Shown piece by piece: positions 14,631 through 22,048 of a stretch of 48,040 bases of DNA. The first letter of the stretch is position 1. Every line of letters starts with the position of its first letter. Origin of the DNA: DATECU01 sp035286745 (GTDB taxonomy: Bacteria > Acidobacteriota > Vicinamibacteria > Fen-336); NCBI GenBank assembly GCA_035286745.1, contig DATECU010000271.1, forward strand, positions 1 through 48,040, in the 5' to 3' direction. The translations under genes were made by a program, and so were the position numbers. The notes below the pieces were generated by a model, which made no database searches, had not been told where the DNA came from, and worked only from the letters and a program-made list of their open reading frames with translations.

Positions 14631-15725
14631 ATGGGCCTTGCACCAAGCCCCCCACGTCTGGTCTCCCTCGATGCGTTCCGCGGCCTCACCATCGCGGCCA
14701 TGATCCTGGTGAACAACCCCGGGAGCTGGTCCTCCATCTACTGGCCGCTGGACCACGCCAAGTGGCACGGCTGGACGCCGACAGATCTCATCTTCCCCTT
14801 CTTCTTGTTCATGGTGGGCATGGCCATGAACTTCTCTCGCAAGGGGACCTTCCGCCAGGCCTTGCGACGGGCCTCGATCCTGTTCGGACTCGGTCTCTTC
14901 ATGGCCGCCTACCCGTTCTTCAACCTGCTGACCGTCCGCATCCCCGGCGTCTTACAACGGATCGCGCTCTGCTACCTGGCGGCCTGGGTGGTGCGTCGCT
15001 TGCTGGGTCCGCTCGGGGAAGCGGTGGCGGCTTCGGTGTTGGTCGGTGCCTACTGGTGGCTGCTGACGGCGGTGCCGGTGCCCGGGTTCGGCCCGCCTAA
15101 CCTCGACCCCGAGACCAACCTGGGCGCTTTCCTCGATCGGCTGCTGCTCTCCGGCCACCTGTGGAAACAGAGCAAGACCTGGGATCCGGAAGGGCTGCTC
15201 TCCACCATCCCAGCCGTGGCCACCACCCTGCTCGGGTCCCTGGCCGGCCATTGGATCAGGGCGCCTCGCGGTGGGAAGCTCAAGACCGTCGCCTTGTTAG
15301 GCGCGGGCCTTGCCCTCACGGTGGCTGGCCTGGCCTGGGGCCGGGTCTTCCCCATCAACAAGAACCTGTGGACCTCGTCCTACGTCCTCTTGACGGCCGG
15401 CCTGGCCGCCTACCTCTTCGGCCTCGTCTGCTACGTCGCCGACGTGGTGGGGCACCAGACGTGGGCCCGGCCGGCCGTCGTCTATGGTCGGAACGCCATC
15501 TTCGTCTTCGTGGCCTCGGGCCTTCTGGCCAAGACGCTCTACCTCATCAAGCTCCCCTCCGCCGCCGGCACCCCGCTCTCGCTCCAGGCTCACCTTCACC
15601 GCTTCCTTTTCGCCTCCTGGTTGCCGCCCCACGGCGCCTCGCTCGCGTTCGCCGCGGCCAACGTGGGGTGCTGGTTCTTGGTCCTGCTTTGGATGGACCG
15701 GCGCGGGCTCCATCTCAAGGTGTGA
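14631..15725 (+). CDS. NagX-like DUF5009 / HGSNAT-family membrane acyltransferase-type protein
   Basis: The 364-residue polytopic protein begins RLVSLDAFRGLTIAAMILVNNPGSW. It continues with the conserved HAKWHGWTPTDLIFPFFLFMVG, the signature of bacterial relatives of heparan-alpha-glucosaminide N-acetyltransferase. The His in the HA.WHG region matches the acetyl-carrying region of the human enzyme's family. About ten hydrophobic segments follow, including a PAVVYGRNAIFVFVASGL stretch. Members are thought to acetylate amino sugars across the inner membrane, but this is weakly established in bacteria. The gene is divergent from the toxin-antitoxin pair and 15 nt upstream of the AsmA/GT51 gene, so a shared transcript and a cell-wall sugar role are plausible. 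Confidence 0.85.
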   Translation: MGLAPSPPRLVSLDAFRGLTIAAMILVNNPGSWSSIYWPLDHAKWHGWTPTDLIFPFFLFMVGMAMNFSRKGTFRQALRRASILFGLGLFMAAYPFFNLLTVRIPGVLQRIALCYLAAWVVRRLLGPLGEAVAASVLVGAYWWLLTAVPVPGFGPPNLDPETNLGAFLDRLLLSGHLWKQSKTWDPEGLLSTIPAVATTLLGSLAGHWIRAPRGGKLKTVALLGAGLALTVAGLAWGRVFPINKNLWTSSYVLLTAGLAAYLFGLVCYVADVVGHQTWARPAVVYGRNAIFVFVASGLLAKTLYLIKLPSAAGTPLSLQAHLHRFLFASWLPPHGASLAFAAANVGCWFLVLLWMDRRGLHLKV

Positions 15726-15740
15726 GGCGCCGTCAGGAGG

Positions 15741-17483
15741 ATGCCTGCCCCTCGGCTTCGGACGCGATCGATCCTGGTCGCGACTCTCGGTGTCGCGCTG
15801 TTGGCGAGCGGCGGGTTCCTGCTGCTCCGGCCCGCGGTGGAGAAGCGGGTCAAGGCGCGCCTCGATCGTGACGCGAAGAAGGTAGGCCTCTCGGCTACCC
15901 TGGGCGAAGTTCACCTGAGGCCCTGGCTGTCCCTCGAACTGCGAGACGTGATCATCGAAAAGCCGGGCCGCCTGCGGCTGACCGTCAGCGACGTCGTTGT
16001 GCGACCGCGTTGGTCGCCGCGAGGCCTGATCGGGCGCGCCGCCAACCTCGACCTGTCGCAGGTGTCGATCGGCCTGGCGGCCGATGTGAAGATCGAGATG
16101 CAACCCTCGGCCTGGGTGCTGGAAGCCCGCCCGCCGGAGCTGCGCGTAAGACGCCTGGGCTCGAAGGACGAGCTGGAGCTCACTGTCTCGAACCACCCGG
16201 GAGGCAGGACGATGCGGGTTGGTGCGTCCAACGCACACCTCTCGGGGTTCTTGCGGGTACTGGTCGGCGGCTGCGGTGTGGCGGACCTGGGCACCGTCGA
16301 CGGTGAGGGGCGCCTCGACCAGGACGTGGCTGGCACCATCAAGCTCGCGTTGCGAGCCAGGACTGAGCGCCTGGCTCTAGCCTCACTCGCCGCCCTCGGC
16401 GGAATGCCCTGCCAGGCCGCCAGCCTGAGCGCGCCCACGGATGTCGAGGCCGAGGTCCTGGCGGTGATCGAGCCGCAGATCGGTTCGCTGCGGGCCGACC
16501 GGCTGCGCCTCGCCGCCAACGGTGCCGAAGCGACGGGTAGGCTCGCCGTCGATGGCGGCCTCGCCGATCCTCGCCTCGATCTCCAGTTCGAGGTGGCTCG
16601 TCTCGACTTCGCCCGCCTGCTGGCCAGCACCGGCATCGAGTTGGCGGCCGCAGATCTCGGCTCGGCGGCGTTGGCCGTGCGCGTGACGGGCCGACTGCTC
16701 GACCCTGCTTCGCTCACCGTCACCCAGCGCCTGGACTTCGCTCCGCCCTCGCGGCCCCTGCCTGCTCTCACTCGGCTCCAGGGCCCCTTCGCCCATCGGG
16801 TGGAGACGACGGACGGTCGCTCGATCGAGATCCTGGTGTCGCCGGACTCTCCGGACTTCGTACCGCTTTCGGACGTGCCGCCCCTGTTCGTCAAGGCCTT
16901 GCTCCTGGGCGAGGACGCCAACTTCTTCGGCCACCGCGGCATCGACCTCTCGGAGCTGCCCTCGGCGATGGCCACCAACTTCGCGCGGGGGACCTTTGCC
17001 CGGGGGGCCTCGACGATCTCGCAGCAACTCGCCAAGAACCTCTTCCTCTCCCGGAAGAAGACGCTCGGCCGCAAGCTGGAGGAGCTGTCCTTGGCGCTCC
17101 TCCTCGATTCCACCCTCGGCAAAGAGCGGGTGCTCGAGATCTACTTGAACGTCATCGAGTGGGGGCCGGGGCTCTACGGCCTGCGGCCGGCCGCGCGACA
17201 CTACTTCGGGAAGGAGCCGTCGGCCCTCAGCCCCCGGGAGATGACGTTTCTGGTGTCGCTCATCCCGGGACCGATCAAGTACCAGCAGTCCTTCGCCACC
17301 GGCAGTCCGACTCCCTTCTTCGAGGGCCTGATGACGGTGCTCCTCGCCAAGTTGCGTTCGGTTGGCGCGTTGAGCGACGTCGAGTACGAGGCGGCGCTAG
17401 CTGAACCCCTCGCCCTCCAGAACGCCCCGGCCCAGCCTGAGCCGGAGGCGCCGGCTCCGACGGCGAGCGACGGCTACCACTGA
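15741..17483 (+). CDS. AsmA-like domain fused to GT51 peptidoglycan glycosyltransferase domain
   Basis: This 580-residue protein has an N-terminal membrane anchor (about 10-30). Next comes a roughly 300-residue region resembling AsmA-like periplasmic repeats, with sets of beta-strands such as LRDVIIEKPGRLRLTVSDVVV. The C-terminal GT51 domain (about 365-545) holds GEDANFFGHRGID with catalytic Glu391, RGASTISQQLAKNLFLSR, RKLEELSLALLLD and KERVLEIYLNVIEWG. No transpeptidase domain is present. It should polymerise lipid II into glycan strands. The GASTI replaces the common GGSTI and Ser replaces Thr in the STITQQ core, which are conservative changes. The AsmA-like part might bind the envelope or lipids; that is inference. 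Confidence 0.88.
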   Translation: MPAPRLRTRSILVATLGVALLASGGFLLLRPAVEKRVKARLDRDAKKVGLSATLGEVHLRPWLSLELRDVIIEKPGRLRLTVSDVVVRPRWSPRGLIGRAANLDLSQVSIGLAADVKIEMQPSAWVLEARPPELRVRRLGSKDELELTVSNHPGGRTMRVGASNAHLSGFLRVLVGGCGVADLGTVDGEGRLDQDVAGTIKLALRARTERLALASLAALGGMPCQAASLSAPTDVEAEVLAVIEPQIGSLRADRLRLAANGAEATGRLAVDGGLADPRLDLQFEVARLDFARLLASTGIELAAADLGSAALAVRVTGRLLDPASLTVTQRLDFAPPSRPLPALTRLQGPFAHRVETTDGRSIEILVSPDSPDFVPLSDVPPLFVKALLLGEDANFFGHRGIDLSELPSAMATNFARGTFARGASTISQQLAKNLFLSRKKTLGRKLEELSLALLLDSTLGKERVLEIYLNVIEWGPGLYGLRPAARHYFGKEPSALSPREMTFLVSLIPGPIKYQQSFATGSPTPFFEGLMTVLLAKLRSVGALSDVEYEAALAEPLALQNAPAQPEPEAPAPTASDGYH

Positions 17484-17541
17484 TCCGCCAATCCGTTGCC
17501 GGCCTCGTTGCGACCCGCCGAACCGGGGCATAGAATCGCGG

Positions 17542-18087
17542 GTGAGTGACATGGTTGGCACCCGCGCCATTTCCGACCAAGAGCTGGCAGGTTTGCCACG
17601 AGACGGACGGAAGTACGAGCTTGTCGATGGCGAGGTCCAGGGGCGTCCCGCGGGCTACAGTCATGGCTTGGTCATCATCCGGCTCATCGGCCGGCTGTGG
17701 GGCTACGTGGCGGAGCGCAGCCTGGGCGACGTCCTGGACTCGAGCACCGGCTTCCGGCTGCCCACCGGTAACGTGCGGAGCCCCGACCTCAGCTTCGTGG
17801 CCGCTGGTCGGGTGCCCGGCGAACCTCCGCAGGGTTTCGCCGACCTGGCGCCGGATCTGGCGGTCGAAGTGCTCTCCCCCACCGATGACCCCCGCCAGGT
17901 GATGGACAAGGTGGGCGAGTACCTCCGCGCCGGTGTGCGGCTGGTGTGGATCATCGACCCCCAGGGCCATCGGGCCGCGGCCTATCGGTCTCCCAGCGAC
18001 GTTCGCGAGGTTCGAGGAGACGGAGACCTGGATGGCGAGGACGTGGTCCCCGGCTTCCGGTGCGCCCTCCGGGACCTGCTCCAATAG
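17542..18087 (+). CDS. Uma2-family (DUF820) PD-(D/E)xK endonuclease-like protein
   Basis: The 181-residue protein matches Uma2/DUF820: KYELVDGEVQ, then RSPDLSFVA, PDLAVEVLSPTDDP and DKVGEYLRAGVRLVWIIDP. These contain the catalytic Asp, Glu and neighbouring residues of a PD-(D/E)xK nuclease core. The family is widespread and often in multiple copies, usually near mobile DNA, but its role is unknown. TAGAAT (17531-17536) ends 5 nt before GTG 17542, consistent with a leaderless start there. An alternative ATG at 17551 has GGTGAG upstream. No partner gene is seen. Confidence 0.88.
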   Translation: MSDMVGTRAISDQELAGLPRDGRKYELVDGEVQGRPAGYSHGLVIIRLIGRLWGYVAERSLGDVLDSSTGFRLPTGNVRSPDLSFVAAGRVPGEPPQGFADLAPDLAVEVLSPTDDPRQVMDKVGEYLRAGVRLVWIIDPQGHRAAAYRSPSDVREVRGDGDLDGEDVVPGFRCALRDLLQ

Positions 18088-18204
18088 GCTGAATACCCCC
18101 AAGCGGCCACCCGATTTGACCGGCCGTTCGAGGTCGGATACGCTGCCATTCCCCCGCCAGATGACAACAGTCGCAGTGTGTCCCCCAAGGACGAGGTTCT
18201 GGCC

Positions 18205-20304
18205 ATGACCCCAATCATTCTCGTTGCTATGCTCATGACAACCAACGCCACGCCGGCTCGGGCCGAGAAGGCCCAGACGCCACCGGTCGCTCCGAAGATC
18301 CCCCATCTCACGGCGATCCACGGCGAGCGACTGGCGGACGACTACTTCTGGCTGCGCGACAAGCCCAAGCCCGAGGTAAAGACCTACCTGGAGGCCGAGA
18401 ACGCCTACAGCGATGCGGTGATGAAACCCACCGAGGCCTTTCAGGGCGCGCTCTACAAGGAGATGCTGGCCCGCATCAAGGAGACGGACGAGAACGTCCC
18501 CTACCGCAAGGGCGGCTTCTTCTACTACTCGCGCACCGAGCAGGGGAAGCAGTACCCGATCTTCTGCCGCAAGCAGGGGAGCCTGGCGGCGCCCGAAGCG
18601 GTGACCATCGACCTCAACCGGCTGGCCGAGGGCCAGAAGTTCATGGCGCTGGGCGTCTACCAGGTGAGCGACAATGCCGAGCTCCTGGCCTACTCGACCG
18701 ACAACACCGGCTTCCGCCAGTACACCCTCTACGTCAAGGACATAACGACAGGCGAGGTGAAGAAGGTGGCCGAGAGGACGGGTTCGGCGGCCTGGGCTGC
18801 CGACCACAAGACGCTCTTCTACACCGTGGAGGAGGAGAGCACCAAACGACACTATCGACTCTACCGGCACCTGTTGGGCAGCACCAGCCACGACCTGGTC
18901 TACGAAGAGACGGACCAGGCCTTTAGTGTGGGCGTGGGGCGCACCCGCAGCGGTGCCTACCTGATTCTGGGCATCGGGAGCCTGACCACCTCCGAGGCTC
19001 GCTTCCTTCCCGCGGATCAGCCGGCGGAGGAGTGGCGCATGATTGCGCCCCGGCTTCACGATCAGGAGTATGACGTCGACCACCACGGCGACAGCTTCTT
19101 CATCCGGACCAACGATGCGGGACGCAACTTCCGTCTGGTGAAGGCCCCGGTGACCAGCCCCGATCGAGCGAGCTGGAAGGAAGTGCTGCCCCACCGGCCC
19201 CAGGTGATGCTGGAGGGTGTCGACCTCTTCCGGAATCACTCGGTGCTCTTCGAGCGCGAGAACGGGCTTCCGCAGATCCGCATCACCGACCTCCGGACCG
19301 GCGACTGGCACCGCATGGCGTTCCCCGAGCCTGCCTACTCGGCCTCGCCGGCCGCCAACCTGGAGTTCGACACCGGCGCCTTCCGCTACAACTACCAGTC
19401 CCTGGTCACGCCTAACAGCGTCTTCGACTACGACATGGAGAAGCGCACCTCGACCCTGCTCAAGGAGCAGCCGGTCCTGGGTGGCTACGATCGCACCCAG
19501 TACGTCTCGGAGCGCATCTTCGCCCCCGCTCCGGACGGCGTGAAGGTTCCCCTTTCGATCGTCTACAAGAAGAGCCTGGTCCGGGACGGCAAGGCGCCGA
19601 TCTACCTCTACGCCTACGGCTCCTACGGCTATCCGCTGCCGGTGACCTTCTCCTCCAACCGGCTGAGCCTGCTGGACCGCGGGGTGGTGATCGCTCTCGC
19701 CCACATCCGCGGCGGCGGCGACCTGGGCAAGCCCTGGCACGATGACGGCCGGATGCTGAAGAAGAAGAACACCTTCACCGACTTCATCGCCGCCGCTGAG
19801 CACCTGTTGGCCGAGAGGTACGGCTCCAAGGATCGTCTGGTGATCGAGGGCGGCAGCGCCGGAGGCCTGCTGATGGGCGCCGTGACCAACCTGCGGCCGG
19901 ACCTCTTCAAGGCGGTCGTCTCCAAGGTGCCCTTCGTGGACGTGGTCAACACCATGCTGGACGAGTCCTTGCCCCTGACCGTCGGTGAGTTCGAGGAGTG
20001 GGGGAATCCCAAGAAGAAGGAGGAGTACGACTACATCAAGAGCTATTGTCCCTACACCAACCTGGCGAAGAAGGCATACCCAACCATCCTGGTGAAGACC
20101 TCGTTCAACGATAGCCAGGTGATGTACTGGGAGCCGGCCAAGTACGTGGCCAAGCTCAGGACGCTGAAGACCGACAGCAACCCGCTTTTGCTCAAGACCA
20201 ACATGGCGGCGGGTCACGGCGGCGCCTCCGGCCGCTACGACTACCTGCACGAGGTGGCCTTTGACTACGCCTTCATGCTGACCCAGATGGGAGTCGGCAA
20301 GTAG
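18205..20304 (+). CDS. Secreted prolyl oligopeptidase family (S9A) serine peptidase
   Basis: I choose ATG 18205 (GAGG 8 nt upstream), which yields a signal peptide ending TPARA; the upstream GTG 18178 adds nine residues before it. The mature protein has an N-terminal beta-propeller (about 75-415) and a C-terminal alpha/beta hydrolase domain. The nucleophile is Ser551 in EGGSAGGLL, with Asp636 in FNDSQV and His671 in AGHGGASG. SAGGLL is the oligopeptidase B-like version of the elbow. Size (699 residues) matches PtrB/POP enzymes. It should cleave short peptides after basic or proline residues in the periplasm. The ALDH gene starts 3 nt after its stop, so the two form an operon, though no shared pathway is apparent. 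Confidence 0.94.
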   Translation: MTPIILVAMLMTTNATPARAEKAQTPPVAPKIPHLTAIHGERLADDYFWLRDKPKPEVKTYLEAENAYSDAVMKPTEAFQGALYKEMLARIKETDENVPYRKGGFFYYSRTEQGKQYPIFCRKQGSLAAPEAVTIDLNRLAEGQKFMALGVYQVSDNAELLAYSTDNTGFRQYTLYVKDITTGEVKKVAERTGSAAWAADHKTLFYTVEEESTKRHYRLYRHLLGSTSHDLVYEETDQAFSVGVGRTRSGAYLILGIGSLTTSEARFLPADQPAEEWRMIAPRLHDQEYDVDHHGDSFFIRTNDAGRNFRLVKAPVTSPDRASWKEVLPHRPQVMLEGVDLFRNHSVLFERENGLPQIRITDLRTGDWHRMAFPEPAYSASPAANLEFDTGAFRYNYQSLVTPNSVFDYDMEKRTSTLLKEQPVLGGYDRTQYVSERIFAPAPDGVKVPLSIVYKKSLVRDGKAPIYLYAYGSYGYPLPVTFSSNRLSLLDRGVVIALAHIRGGGDLGKPWHDDGRMLKKKNTFTDFIAAAEHLLAERYGSKDRLVIEGGSAGGLLMGAVTNLRPDLFKAVVSKVPFVDVVNTMLDESLPLTVGEFEEWGNPKKKEEYDYIKSYCPYTNLAKKAYPTILVKTSFNDSQVMYWEPAKYVAKLRTLKTDSNPLLLKTNMAAGHGGASGRYDYLHEVAFDYAFMLTQMGVGK

Positions 20305-20307
20305 CGC

Positions 20308-21867
20308 ATGCTCACACTACGCAGCCACCTGGGTGGCGAGTGGGTGGCGGGACGGGGCCCGCTCCAGGTCCTGGTCAATCCCGCCACCGAAGAGCCGCTG
20401 GCTCAGGCCGGGAGCGACGGCCTCGACCTCGCCGCCGCTCTCGACTTTGCCCGGCGGCAGGGTGGGCCTGGGCTTCGGGCCCTGTCGTTCGCCGAACGCG
20501 GGGAGTTGCTGAGGGCGATGTGCGATGCCATCCAGGCCCATCGTGACCAGCTTCTGGACCTCGCCATCGCCAACGGCGGCAACACCCGGAGCGATGCCAA
20601 GTTCGATCTGGACGGGGCCACCTTCACCCTCGCCACCTACGCGGAGTTGGGTAAAGGGTTGGGCGCAGCTCGTTGGCTGGTGGACGGCGACGGCATCACC
20701 TTGGGCCGGACTCCACGCTTCCACGGCCAGCATCTCCAGGTGCCGCGCCACGGGGTCGCCGTCCACATCAACGCCTTCAACTTCCCGGCCTGGGGCTTTG
20801 CCGAGAAGGCCGCGGTGGCGCTCCTCGCAGGCATGCCGGTGCTGGTGAAGCCGGCCCAAAGCTCGGCCCTGGTGGCCCATCGCATCATGGAGATCCTGAT
20901 TGAGAGGCGGGCCCTGCCCGGAGGGGCCTTGTCCTTTCTGGCAGGTGGCGCCGGCGATCTCCTCGAACACGTCGGCCCTCAAGATGTCATTGCTTTCACC
21001 GGGAGCAGCGACACCGGTGTCAAGATCCGGTCGCTGGCCCCGGTGGTCAGGAACTCGGTGCGGGTCAACGTCGAGGCCGACAGCCTGAACGCCGCGGTCC
21101 TGGGCCCCGACGCCGAGCCGGGCTCCGAGACCTACGAGTTCTTCCTGAAAGACGTGCTCCGGGACATGACACAGAAGGCGGGACAGAAGTGCACCGCCAT
21201 TCGTCGGGTGCTGGTCCCCGAGCCCATCGCGGACCGGGTGCGCGACGATCTCATCGCGCGGCTGGAGAAGACCGTGGTGGGGAACCCCGCGCACGATGGC
21301 GTGCGCATGGGCCCGCTGGCCACCGCCGACCAGCTTCGCGCCGTTCGCACCGGGATCGAGCTGCTGGCCAAGGATGGCCGCCTGGTTTTCGGCAGCGCCG
21401 CCGTCAAACCGCTAGGTGTTCCCGAGGGCAAGGGCTTCTTCGTGGGGCCGGTGCTGATCGAAGTGGAGCCGGGGGCCGAGGCCCCTTCGGTCCACTCCCA
21501 CGAGGTCTTCGGTCCCGTGGCCACCATCGTGCCCTACTCGGGTCGGGCCGCCGATGCCGTGGAGCTGGTCTCCCGAGGCCGGGGCGGGCTGGTGTCGTCG
21601 CTGTACTCCGAGGACGTCGACTTCGTGGGCGAGCTGGCGCTAGGCCTGGCCCCGCACCACGGCCGGCTGTTCCTGGGCTCGGCCAAGATCGCCGAGCAGT
21701 CTCCTGGACCAGGGACCGTTCTGCCCCTCTTGGTTCACGGCGGACCCGGTCGCGCGGGCGGCGGTGAGGAGTTAGGTGGACTCCGCAGCCTGGCCTTCTA
21801 CATGCAGCGGGTGGCCCTCGAGGGCTCCCGCCCCATGATCGAGCGGATCGCGGGGATCAAGGCGTAG
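20308..21867 (+). CDS. Aldehyde dehydrogenase, BoxD/PaaZ-type
   Basis: The 519-residue protein aligns in pattern with 3,4-dehydroadipyl-CoA semialdehyde dehydrogenase (BoxD) and the ALDH half of PaaZ. It has NPATEEPLAQAGSDGLDL, NGGNTRSDAKFDLDGATFTL, the cofactor segment INAFNFPAWGFAEKAA, LVKPA, FTGSSDTG and nucleophile Cys295 in GQKCTAIRR. No MaoC hydratase domain is attached, as in BoxD. The substrate is inferred to be a CoA-linked semialdehyde from aromatic acid breakdown. No other box or paa gene lies in the window. It follows the peptidase gene by 3 nt. Confidence 0.9.
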   Translation: MLTLRSHLGGEWVAGRGPLQVLVNPATEEPLAQAGSDGLDLAAALDFARRQGGPGLRALSFAERGELLRAMCDAIQAHRDQLLDLAIANGGNTRSDAKFDLDGATFTLATYAELGKGLGAARWLVDGDGITLGRTPRFHGQHLQVPRHGVAVHINAFNFPAWGFAEKAAVALLAGMPVLVKPAQSSALVAHRIMEILIERRALPGGALSFLAGGAGDLLEHVGPQDVIAFTGSSDTGVKIRSLAPVVRNSVRVNVEADSLNAAVLGPDAEPGSETYEFFLKDVLRDMTQKAGQKCTAIRRVLVPEPIADRVRDDLIARLEKTVVGNPAHDGVRMGPLATADQLRAVRTGIELLAKDGRLVFGSAAVKPLGVPEGKGFFVGPVLIEVEPGAEAPSVHSHEVFGPVATIVPYSGRAADAVELVSRGRGGLVSSLYSEDVDFVGELALGLAPHHGRLFLGSAKIAEQSPGPGTVLPLLVHGGPGRAGGGEELGGLRSLAFYMQRVALEGSRPMIERIAGIKA

Positions 21868-21988
21868 GGAGACGACGGTCAGCGCCGTCGAGCAGCGGTC
21901 GAGCGCCTACCCCAACACGCTCGCTAGAGTGGCTAGTAGGTGGCATCAGATGCACAACCCAAACTACCGCTCCTGACTGCGCTTGCCG

Positions 21989-21994
21989 TAGAAT
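21989..21994 (+). promoter_or_regulatory. -10 box of the first ELWxxDGT gene
   Basis: TAGAAT follows GCTTGCCG and lies 54 nt before the ATG. The paralogous gene at 36384 has TACAAT after GCTTGTCC, 53 nt before its ATG. The matched layout supports both as real promoters. No clear -35 is seen. Confidence 0.5.
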
Positions 21995-22048
21995 CGGGTT
22001 GCCGCCAAGGGGCCCACCTTGAGCGTGTTCTGATCCGGGGGTTGATTC

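Noticed and set aside
17275..20250. Long minus-strand open frame (about 990 codons) opposite the Uma2 and oligopeptidase genes
   Set aside because: It is antisense to two genes with clear catalytic motifs; its product is rich in His/Gly/Val/Arg with no domain. Long antisense frames are expected in GC-rich DNA.
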